This document shows, in pieces, positions 11,946 to 22,800 of a DNA stretch of 64,000 nt (within the stretch, counting starts at the first letter, position 1; each line of letters opens with the position of its first letter). The stretch covers positions 3,906,001 through 3,970,000 of the forward strand of contig NC_134767.1 in assembly GCF_050436995.1 (NCBI RefSeq), in the 5' to 3' direction. The notes under the pieces are model-generated. The model was not told the DNA's origin. It searched no databases and saw nothing but the letters and a program-made list of their open reading frames with translations. Position numbers and translations under genes: made by a program. This stretch comes from Anticarsia gemmatalis. Taxonomy: Eukaryota; Arthropoda; Insecta; Lepidoptera; Erebidae.

Positions 11946-13711
11946 GCATCTCATAATAGCTGGTGATATTTTAGCAGCCGACATAAAAGTGACCGGGGTT
12001 AAACTACTCATCGTAAAGCAATAAATTAATAAAACCTAGTTAATTCCCCTTAATCCTAACATCTCAATAACCCAACAACACATGCATAGAGCATAAAATT
12101 TCGAAGCACGTTCGCATCAGTAGCTGTTACGAAATGTAATCGTTTCAGACGTCGTTTTACAACGGACGGCTGTAGGACGCCCATCAATTACACTGAATTT
12201 TAATCAGAATGTGTTTGATGTGCTTTCACTGTTATATTGATCTTGTATGGATTTGGTAAGGCTTGTTTGAATGGAAATAGGAGTGAAATTAGGTTTTGGA
12301 ATTTTAGTGGCTATTTACAAAAGTTGTGGTTAAAGGCTGTGACAATTGATAGCACACATAAGGCTCAATATTATTACCGTAAAAATGTTCTTCTAAAGAT
12401 GCTCTTTTTTGTGTCTTTAAATATAATTACATTATTTTAAAACCAATATAGATATGTCGCTATAATTATTAAAATTATTCCTATTATAGTAAGTGATCTA
12501 CAAACTCACATTTGATTTATTGGAAGGAGATTTCGACAAACATTTAGCCTTTTTTCCCAAAGAAAATTGTCGATACTGTTTTAGTAGGGCTACATTTTGA
12601 AGCTACGCTCATCGTGCCATATAGACTACGGCGTAGCGCGTAGACTATAGTCTTGTTTGCTACGTCGCAGTTGTTTGCTACGACCTCAACTGTTCTAATT
12701 AGCATCAAACTCAAAAGAGATTAAACAAACGACTTGTGTTTAAATAATAAGAGTAGTATTGACTAGGTGAGGGTTTATAACAATTTGTGATATTGTGACT
12801 TATACATAGTACTCTTTAACTGTATGATGAACTGCTTCTCGGTATATGTAGATTCCTATGCTGATTTAAAATACACATATCCAAAATCCATCACAGCGCC
12901 ATATGGTGGCCCTACTGGACCCATTTCACCGAGCACTACCCACGTAGATGTTATGAAGGATTTATTTGAGAAATGGTTCTGATCGCCCATTACACGGGAC
13001 GTATTCAAATGTAGGGACATTCGCGATGGACGTAGCGATTCCTTATGTAATATGAACGTTATTTATGAATAGATCATTGGTGTACCTGGAGCTTTCTGTT
13101 TGTTTTGAGATGACGAATCTCTTGAATATTATGTGTATGAGTCCGTTATTACGATTGTTTATTTTGAAGACGATACTAGAGATATCTTTGTAAGAATTGC
13201 CTAGTGTATTTTTGGACCCATTAAATAAAATATGATGTACTGCAATGTACTAGGAAGGCTTTTTCATTAGAGCAACTATTACAGAATTTCAAACATATTA
13301 TGCCAGTTTAAATAATTCTACATGGAATTCGAATCTTGACTCCGTGTTGACTAGTATCATACACTATTGCCTTGAGGCCTCAAAACTCTTCATATCAGTT
13401 GCAAATAAAACATTTGTTAAAGTACTGAAGTACCGTAATATGAACAACATGCTATCCCGCTAAGAGCTTTCAAAATAAAGAAAACTCAAACTTATAGAAC
13501 ATTCAATTCTTGACAAATGATCTCGACAATGAAGCCTCAAAAATCCAACAAACGGATTGAAAATCGCTCACATCATAATATAAAACTTTGTTCCCACCAA
13601 ATCAATTCGCAACTAATCCCGAATTCCCGTCGCGGATACGCCGAGTTTTGCCGAAGTTACCCGAACACGAGTTACACCGTGAGTTGGGTAGTGTGCGTGC
13701 GCCTTGACCCC

Positions 13712-13767
13712 TATAAATCGAAGTAATGAAGATTAGTGAGTCGAAAAGTTTGTTAGATGTTAATACA
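13712..13767 (+). promoter_or_regulatory. candidate TATA promoter and first non-coding exon (possibly of the GNAT gene)
   Basis: TATAAA at 13712-13717 sits in a short GC-richer stretch. About 30 bases downstream (around 13740) is a plausible start region, and GTAAGT at 13768-13773 could be a 5' splice donor. The coding exon at 19719 needs an upstream non-coding exon because its ATG follows an acceptor, and this is one possible source about 6 kb away. The motif match is weak, since TATA and GTAAGT occur by chance in AT-rich DNA, so the link is inference only. Confidence 0.2.
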
Positions 13768-14592
13768 GTAAGTGTAAGAGATCAGTGGAAGTGAATGAGA
13801 GGTATATATTCTTCGCACATACGTTATTTTATTGAGTAGGCTTTGAGCTGGATTAGTAAAAACAAGTTATTAAGACTTACAACGTCTAATATAATACAAA
13901 CGTCGTCTAATAAATATTAATTTAATATATCTTTTAATCAAGTCTTGTAATACATACATTAATGTCATACGTACATATAATCATCTACCTTTTCTAATAG
14001 GTCTACAGTCTACACTGAATCTACTAATCAAGAAGACTCGGGGTCGATTTCTCGGTTTTTTTCATGCAATGCTTGAATAACCATAAGAATAAAAAAAAAA
14101 CGTTCGTTTTGTTTGTACCTACTAATTATAGTACGACAGGAGTTTACGACGCATGCACTTTTTTATTTGTTTGAGGGCCCTGGTAGAAAAATTCAAAAGG
14201 AAACTGCGACTAAAGTCCGTGGAATACCTACAGCACCATCAGTGTGAAACCAAAAATAACATCGCATTACGATATCCCAACCGCCCAATAAAAACCATCC
14301 CACAAATCGCTATTTATATTCAAATACCAACCATATTGTTACGGAAACATCATAAATTGAATGGCGAGAGCCGTTACGTCACGATGTTTGATTTGTAGCG
14401 ATGACGTCACAACGCTAGATTTATCACCCGCTGTTACGAACCTTATGGCCCTGACTTTGACTTTGTTGTGATTTTACTTATGTCACTTTTGTTTTTGCTT
14501 GGAGAGAAAGAGAAAGGTGATAGGAATAAGTGTAATGCGTGTTCTAGAAGACAATAATCAGATACAGTGGCGTTCATAAGTGCTGGTAGTTA

Positions 14593-14829
14593 GTTGTGGC
14601 GCTCAAAGCTTACTGGTCGGTAAACGATCTAGTGGGTTAAGCAACCTTAGCGCGGTACTATTGGTATGTTCGACGGATGGGTTACCGCATAGTAGTATTT
14701 GACCTTAGCGTCTCCGAGCATCGAAGGGCACGTAAAAAGTCGATCCCGGTTATTGTCAATTTAGAAACAGTCGTTAAGTCTTATCAAAAGCCTGGCTTAA
14801 ACTACTTTGACACTAGCTTGATCACTAAC
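14593..14829 (-). repeat. unclassified interspersed repeat, copy 3 (inverted, most diverged)
   Basis: The reverse complement aligns with the copies at 33331 and 47729 through AACCGGGATCGACTTTTTAC, ACGTGCCCTTCGATGCTC and GATCGTTTACCGACCAG. Confidence 0.6.
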
Positions 14830-15417
14830 AATACGATAAAATGAATGAACTGCTATTATCGTCTATTTTGGTTGTAACAACTTGTAAGAGTGTTTTGTCG
14901 GCAATTTACTGACTGATTTTTGAAGTCTAGCCAGTTCACAATCAATCAGCATAATCTGTGTTCGCATGAAGCTTTGACAATTATGTAAGAAAGAACGCAA
15001 AATTTACTTAATTTTTACTTAGTTTTTATACAAGACCTAACAAAAAGAATTGTAGAGCTCTGTAATTAGTCTTTTAACAGAATTACTGAAGGCACGTGAA
15101 AAAAATTCTACATGAGGCATAACAACGAATGCCTTTGCCTCTAATTTTAAAACTTGTAGCTGTCAAAAGTTCGAATAAAAAAGTGAAGTTTTTTTTCAAC
15201 GGCAAACTTGAGCCATAAATAATGTCGTAATCGAATTTCGATAATTTTTGTTATCTTTACTCTGTTTTCTTGTAAAACTTGAATTATTCAAGATTAAAAT
15301 TCAAATACTTTTCGAAAGATATTATAGTATATTTTGGAATGAAATTCAGGTGCACTCTTGTGGCTCAGTAGTTGAAGTAGTTTACTTTTAGACGTCTATT
15401 AGCAAATAAGTCCAAGA

Positions 15418-15634
15418 TCTAAGATATCTCCTTTGCGGAGGTGATCCATGTCCAGCTATGAGGCTGAAACAGTGTGTAAATTCACACTTCACACATATTT
15501 ATATTTTTAGCCGTTATCACCACTCCTGAAGAAGTTTACATCTAGACCAAGAAACATTTTATACCCAGAAATCGTACTCGAGACGACCTCGTGATCAGCA
15601 ATCTGATACACTAACGACTGCGCAATAGAGGCAG
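15418..15634 (-). mobile_element. degenerate tRNA-derived SINE
   Basis: On the minus strand the head reads CTGCCTCTATTGCGCAGTCG, then CAGATTGCTGATCACGAGG, followed by a body ending near CATAGCTGGACATGGATC. The layout is that of another tRNA-headed SINE, with a decayed B box. Confidence 0.5.
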
Positions 15635-16414
15635 TTAATTGGTTAGTTGTCAGTGGTTATTAAAAAAAAACGATCGAATTGAGAACCGCCTTTTGAAGTC
15701 AGTTAAAAATTACTTTCTTTATGGTCTACTTTACTGTTTTAAGACATCATAGATGGCCAGTGTTCCACAATATCACAGATGTTAATCGATCAACAGATTA
15801 CATAATAATCGTTACTAACCATCGAAGCGGTACCACAGCCAAAATCAATTAGCTAACACCGATTAATCACTAGTGCAGTAACGGGATCGATTTATCACAA
15901 TTCTCGATTGTCGATCAATCTAATAGACGTACGGAGATATATTCGAATGTGATAGTTGACGTATTTCACTGACGTTTTGAATTTGATACGCTTGAGTGTT
16001 TCATTTTGTATGTATTGAATTTGAAGTTGCATAGGTATTGCTCGTCTTAGTAAGGACGTAGTCTATAGGTTTGGCTGGTTTCCCTGCGCGAGTGCAGTAA
16101 CATTTAAGAATAGTATGTTCTTGCATATTTTTTGTGGGTAAACATAGTAAGTTAAAAGTACCAAGAATTTAAAAATATTTAGAGACTATTGAAATGTTTT
16201 TATCTTTCTCAGAAGACCTTTTCGCTCTTTCTTGTCTGTGATGTTACGAACAACCACTAGGCAGCATTACAAATTACAATATCACATTTCGATAGGTATG
16301 TATGAATTAGGTATATTCCGTTAAATGTGTGATGAACCGATGATGTCATAACTCATAACACGTTGTATGACTTATCCTATATCTACTATATATCTTATAG
16401 TCGTATAGTCGTCT

Positions 16415-16908
16415 TATATATGTTACTGTAAAAGCCCGAACGGTGGTAAATCCTAAGATTTTCCGGTATAACCTAAGATTTACCAACTCGCAATGGTAAA
16501 AGTCCGAACAATTCTTTTCTTTCGAACTTTTACCTATATTCACTTGATGATGTCGAGATGTCGCCGGAGCCCCGCTACGCGGGGCTCCTCCTTCTGGGTG
16601 GTTAAAAAAAAATAACCACGAAGGCTAAGGTGGGAGCTTCGCTTCGCTCGCTCCCACCTTAGCCTTCTAACCTAACCTACCCATGTCGCTTTGCCCAAAA
16701 CTCCTTCTTTATAAGTATGTCACAGTATATAGTTACACCGTGAAATAGTTATAAACATAGTTATGAAGAAGGATTTTTTTATATATCGTAACATAGTTTT
16801 TAAACTCAGGCTTGTTCGGACTTTTACCATTGAGAGTTGGTAAATCTTAGGTTTTACCGGAAAATCTTAGGATTTACCACAGTTCGGGCATTTACAGTAA
16901 CATATATA
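16415..16908. mobile_element. nested fold-back element with about 97-base terminal inverted repeats
   Basis: Arms 16415-16511 and 16812-16908 are inverted copies of each other, starting TATATATGTTACTGTAAA and containing the GTAAATC/GATTTAC repeats. Each arm carries its own small inverted repeat. Inside are further hairpins: 16566-16575 with 16579-16588 (10 bp, GC-rich); 16598-16604 with 16613-16619; and 16621-16637 with 16650-16666 (17 bp perfect). A longer imperfect pair lies at about 16700-16721 and 16758-16778. There is no coding capacity. A target duplication cannot be told apart from the TA-rich ends. Confidence 0.7.
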
Positions 16909-17300
16909 CATACAGTCTCAACAAAAAAAATACGTTAAAAAATAATTTATAGTTGATTTTATAAAACGAAACTTTTAGTCTAAAAATTGTACAAAGCTGA
17001 CTGTGACACGACAATTTCTATAATATAACGTCAGTAATGTCTTCCTCAGTCATGCTATGGCCGCCATGGCGGTACCATCATACCTTGAAACCACCTGCAT
17101 TGCCAGTAAATAGTCTGTTGTTTCTTTTGTACTATTGTCAGAGTTCGCTGTCGCGATCAAATTATATTGAAACACGTCTACTATCGATTTAAGCTTTACA
17201 CGGTATTTGGGTTCAGTATTGAAATAGAAAATTATATCGTTTTTTTTTTTAATTTTGTATCTGATAAATTGGGATTTCGTGAGTGAGATTTTATGACACA

Positions 17301-17543
17301 CTAGCTAACCCAACTTCAACTTCGCTTGCGTCACGTAAGAGAGAATCATAACTCTCCCCGTTTTTGTAACATTTTTCGTTGTTACTCCGCTCCCTATGGT
17401 CGTAGCGTGATGTTATATACCCTAAAGCCTTCCTCGATAAATGATCTATTCAACACAAAAATATTTTTTCAATTCGAACCAGTAGTTCCTCAGATTAGTG
17501 CGGTCAAACAAACAAACTGTTCAGCATTATAATATTAAGTATA
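17301..17543 (-). mobile_element. Helitron-like non-autonomous element
   Basis: Same family as 37041-37280. It runs from CTAGCTAACC through CCTTCCTCGATAAATG to the TTATAATATTAAGTATA end. On the minus strand the 3' end is GGTTAGCTAG followed by T. The subterminal CGCAAG...stem is partly degraded. Confidence 0.6.
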
Positions 17544-17552
17544 GATAATAAA

Positions 17553-17620
17553 AGCCTTAATACACAGTAATGCCTCTGTAGGCTAATATCTAAGGTTAGA
17601 ATCCCGGGTCGGGCAATTGT
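17553..17620 (+). mobile_element. tRNA-like SINE remnant
   Basis: GCCTCTGTAGGC followed by GGTTAGAATCCCGGGTCGGG resembles decayed A and B boxes. Short and degenerate. Confidence 0.3.
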
Positions 17621-19708
17621 GGATCGATATTTATCATTTCTTAAAAAAAGTAAAACAACGCTAGCCCCAACGACGTTTTTAGCGAGATTGATACGTGGCA
17701 AAAAGTATTGATGCATGCGACTAACATCGTAAGCAACATATTAAATTGTTTTAAGATGTGTGTAGTTATATGGTGTATGCTACATAAAACCTAGTCTCAA
17801 AATGTAATCTAGAACTAAACCTAACAGTTAAAACGTTCAATAGTGTAGCTTTCAAATAATACCGCACTGTTTTTGTTCCACGGACCCGGGATTTCAACAA
17901 AACAGATTTTGATTTATGTATTAATTCCGAACCGTTTGCAATAGTAAAAAATACAATACTTGAGGCCTGAGTACATAGAACATTATTTTAGATAACAAAT
18001 CTGATTGTACTTTATATTCGTAGTTCGTTTACTACTAACCTGTTGTAAGTGATCCTACAAATCTTATTACTACTAGTGCTGAAAAAAAAAAACAAAACAA
18101 AATATTCTCAGAAAATCTATTCTGAAGCTCAATCAGTTACAATTAGTTGTTACAAAATGACTTTGAATATTGATAAAATTAGTGCCTTCCAATGGTACTT
18201 TTCATTAGCCGCATAATGTCGCTGTTTTGACTATCATTAGCAGTTCTTGCCCGACTGAGAGGCTTGAACATAAGCTTAGACTGATCCGCCCCCACATATA
18301 AAAAAATAAAACTTCGTCTTAGGTAACTTTTCAATGGACTACAAATAACATAATAATAGCAGAGATATATTTGTGCGAAGGTGCGCCTTTTGGCTTGACT
18401 CACCAAGTTGGTTAAATATGCTAAGCAGGGATAGTTGCCAAAAGGAATCTTTTAAAACAACATTAAATACGGAACCATTCCTTTACAAACAAACTATGCT
18501 TAACTCGCAAGTCATTTGACTTGATGCCGTGCAAACTTTTATGAATGCCGTAACGTTCGTATTGATTTATTTTCCTTTTTTTACCAAACTTCCCTTATTG
18601 AGGCGAGTTCGGCACCAGTTTGCCGTGCCACCCTGTATATGGTGGTTCCACCATGTACTGTTTGAGAAACAATATATTGGCGGAGGTGAGTTTTTTTCGT
18701 GTACTTTTAACGTAACGTGTTCAATACTCGTTTGCTGTTGGTTTCGTTTAAAAAAATGATAATTAGTTTCGGTGTCGTGAGAAGCGTTACTCAATCGAAG
18801 GCAGTGCTATGCTTTTTTGCAGAAAATATTGATTTATGACATACAGATATTTTATTTTTTGTATTACTTTATGCAATAAAAAACCTCTTTCTCTTCAATC
18901 CCGCATTAGTGTAGGATAACTTGCGATTTGCGAACTTTAATATCCAAGAAAGTCTACCGTAAAAATGGTGTAACAGCCAGCAAACCACCTTTAGTCTAAT
19001 CACTAAACAAGAAAAAAATCGTGTGTCAGTTTGACAAGCAACCATTTTTATAAACAACCTGACGAAATACGATTATTTTACGTTCTTCGGATACACTCCA
19101 TTGAAAAAGGTATTAAGTATTCATACAAATTCTGCCGCAGGCGTAATGCGTCCGTTCTGATCTTTTTTGCAGCTTTTATCAGCTTACTGCAGCATAAGCC
19201 TCTTGCGTATTTATAAAGCCTTCAATACTATGCGTACAATGAGAGGTCAACACTATTGTCTTTTTCGTGTGTTGTTGAGTGGCGGGAGCTCTTTTTGAAG
19301 ACTGCAGTTTATAAATATTGAAATTTATCTGGCAAAAATACCATTTACGTATTGAAGTTTGCGCTAGCTGAATGGTTAATTAACGACTAATGGACTATAG
19401 ATAACTACTCCTTACATTATCGTCTTCTTTGTAGGTGACAGGCCAAACTGCTAGCAAGCTTGCTAGCATTCGATAGCTTACTTAACCGGATCCTTGCTCA
19501 CTATGATGAGCATGGATGAAATGCGATCATCCATGCTCAACCGTATTTCCTCGATGCATGGATGAGATTGGCACTGGCTCGGGAAGCGTTTCGTAATCAA
19601 ATAAGCATATACTAGGGACTACTCAACACAACATTGGGCTGTCAATGTAGTAATAAAGATACCTATAGAATCTTTCTTTCTAATTTATAACTATTCTTCT
19701 CCTTTCAG
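17621..19708. other. non-coding stretch upstream of the GNAT coding region
   Basis: Probably intron or promoter DNA of the acetyltransferase gene. No exon was recognised; it contains the palindromes at 19450-19538. Confidence 0.5.
19450..19538. repeat. palindrome plus hairpin upstream of GNAT exon 1
   Basis: GCTAGCAAGCTTGCTAGC at 19450-19467 is a perfect 18-base palindrome. GAGCATGGATGA at 19508-19519 pairs with 19527-19538 around a seven-base loop. Both lie some 200 bases before the first coding exon, within the inferred 5' UTR intron. Confidence 0.7.
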
Positions 19709-19718
19709 ACACTAAACA

Positions 19719-19889
19719 ATGGCGAAAAGCGACGCAGAAACGTTGGAGAAAATGAAACAACTAGAAGAAAGGATCAAAGCTCCTTCGATTTGGGGCCGAG
19801 TGTCCTGTGGAGTCAGGTTCGAAGATTTACAGGACAAACGATATGATGACGCTGTACGGCTGCTTAAGAAACATTATTTACCTGAAGAG
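19719..19889 (+). CDS. GNAT gene coding exon 1 (residues 1-57)
   Basis: Begins at ATG 19719 (MAKSDAETLEKMKQ) and ends in HYLPEE before a GTAGGA donor at 19890. The exon itself probably starts at 19709, directly after a TTCTCCTTTCAG acceptor, leaving ten bases of 5' UTR. It carries the N-terminal segment WGRVSCGVRFEDL and RYDDAVRLLKKHYLPEE found at the start of this insect GNAT group. Phase 0 end. Confidence 0.85.
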
Positions 19890-22800
19890 GTAGGATAATA
19901 ATATGGACTTTTCGTTAGTTAAATATGTCTGCGATAAGATTAGTGCGGGCTTTCTCCTTCCGCCCATATGGAACGAGGGTTCTGCTATTTCTCAGACACA
20001 GCTGGCGATACATGGAAAGGACAGCTTGCTACTACGACTTCAAACAATTGCTGTTACGTTAAGTAAAAAACAGTCTTCATTCTTGTTTAATGATACAGAA
20101 TTGTCATGGTACGCAAAATTTTAAAAGTTATGAGGATAGATGGACCAAGTACGAATTAAGGCCCTCCTTTTTTAAGTCAGTTAAAGAATAAAATAAAGAA
20201 CAAATGTAGGTATTTTAAAGATGCGGATTTAAATAACCCAACGCAATATACAGCACGGCCATTTCATCACATTCACATTACAGACTATGAACTTAGTGCC
20301 CTGACGGATGCGTCCACCTAACAGATTAATCCAACTAATTTCAATCTAGATTCAACATTAACGCGCTTACAGACACGTTCATTAGTCATTTGTGGAGATC
20401 AGATGGCATTGCGCCGTCCGTCCAGTTATAATCCGTATCTAATTAGACTGACTAATTACCTATAGACAGATGTAGGAGGAAAGGGAAATACGAAGTAACG
20501 ATATAAACATTTAAAGCCATTTTGATACTGAAAATATAGCTCTATAGTTTTTATAAATCTTTAGGCCCCGATCCTTGAACCTCAGATTGTTTGACAATCT
20601 AGAAACAGACTAGACGGTGTATCAAAGTTTGTTTCAAATATATTATAATAAAACTTTTTGAAGATTAGAAAATATGTATGGACGTTGTCCCCATAAATCA
20701 ACGGACACGAATATTGTGACAATGAGTTTTTAATCCATCTATTGTTTTACTTTAATCTCTAGTCTAGCTATTCATATCATATTATGCTTCAACAAACTTT
20801 GCAGTCAAATTTTAATAACAATATAAAACGATCTGCAAATTATAATTGAAACACAAAGTACTCTACAATATTAAAAATTTAAATTCCTTTATTCAACGGA
20901 CAGTTACCACTCGATTAAGCACTTCACACCCGAGTTCTTGCATTCGTAATTTAAGGAAAACTTGCAAAATTCCTTCCGAAAAATACCATCGGCAATGCGC
21001 CGTCTGTCCGAACCCGAGTATTTAATTAAGAAGCAACAAAAAAGATGAATCGGCCGTTCGGAAATCTTAATTTACTTAATTAAGATGTTTTGTGCTGGAG
21101 AAAAAAGTGGGTCAAAAACAAACCGGCTAGATATTGCTTAGGGTTCCAGTGGGAAAGGGATTTTAGTACTTGTACTTTTGATTAATTTTCTACTTGTTAC
21201 TTATACTTGTACGTAACTACTTTACGATATTTGAATATTTCAAAGGGCTACGTCTGTACATTGAACAAAAGCCCATCTTGTGTGTGAAAGTTTCTATATA
21301 AGAAACTGGTTGTATCTTATGTAAAATCTTGTTCGTAGTTGTAGCAATAACCAAGTTATAATAATTGACTCCGCCAGTTAGTTGAATTTATCTCGTAAAA
21401 ATATTACAATAAAAACAACACAATATTGATGTGTTATTTAAAATTTTACGATCATGCCCGCCATCACTCAGGCCGCACTTAAAACTCTTTCGGTAAATAA
21501 TTGAAAAATACTTTAAGAGATTTTTTTTCAGTTTAATAAGCCTCCTTTAAACTTTATTAACAGAGCAAACTTCATTCAGTTTGTGTCCAATTTTTTAAAT
21601 TTGTTTGAAAAATGCCTTCGCTGTTGATTTGATTAAAATACTTGAGACTTTTACTATTTACGTGAATATAAAATATATTACTTTCTATAAGTTATCTTGA
21701 AAGTAATAAAATTTGTTTCGTACTGAAATTGGAGTCTCGAGAACTAATGTATGGTAAACAGATTTCTCAAAACTGATTACGTTGGATTTGTAAAGGAATA
21801 AATAACGTTGATTAAGAGTCGTCTTACTGGCGTAATCGATGTAAGCAATTTACCAATTCTGAATTTAGTAGTTTTTCTGAATCTATCTCTACTTCCAATT
21901 ACGATGTCTGTAGAGATTTATTTTAGACATATTTTTGTTACCAATCACGCTACTAAACTACGAATTGATAGTGAGAATTTCAAAACAGAATAATCAGACT
22001 GGTAATATAATTCAATGACTTTATTAGTTAATGCTTTAGAAGGTTATGGGTAACGGGATTCTTACCCTGTACCATGGAAGAATTATATTACTTGTGGATA
22101 ACACGAATAAATGTTTTATGTGTAGTGAGTTTAACGAAATTATGTTTTCCGGACGAAAGCACTTGAATATAAATTAAAAAGATGAAGATTTACTACATAT
22201 TTGTTTCTTAATACCAAATCACTTGATTTCAGATCACATACAAATCGGTTAAAATGGCTGACGACAAAGAAGGTACGGATGAGTTCGTGCACAACGTCAG
22301 GATTTGGATGAAAGATAAGATGTCCATAGCGGCTGTGAAGGAAGGCGAGGACAAACTGGTGGGAGTGCTCATCATGAGGATACAGGAACGAAGTGAGAAA
22401 TACAGCTTAATATATTAGGTCGGGGAAAAAGTCTTTTCGCATTATAGTATGTATGAACTTGTAATCATTTTTTTCTCTACACAAAAAAGCTCAATATTTG
22501 GGTACCACACGAGCTCACTGAAAGAAACCTAGTGAACCCATTTGTGATTCTTGAAGCCAAAGAGATTTTATTACAAGTTCATACATACTATAATGCGAAA
22601 ATACTTTTTACCCGACCTAATACTTGTAGTACTTTATATTCAGTCCACCCGTCTCTTACCCTTAGCCTGTGTGAGGGTCTCACAGCTAAGAAAGGTTTTT
22701 TCCAAATCGCCCTGTCGTATGCGATTTCTCACCGGTAATTATGAAATGCAACCAGGTTATCCTGATATTTTTGTTTAGGCTCTCGGCAACAATGTTGCCA

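Larger units (their letters stand above)
7445..13711. other. non-coding stretch with repeats
   Basis: Holds the hairpin pair at 9855-9974, the inverted repeat copy at 11844-11945, a possible SINE remnant near 8690 and a small frame at 12824-12982 discussed under findings. No supported gene. Confidence 0.55.

Noticed and set aside
19903..20124. 73-codon frame just after GNAT exon 1
   Set aside because: It begins after the donor in intron 1 and lacks resemblance to any protein; joining exon 1 to 22233 keeps the GNAT frame.
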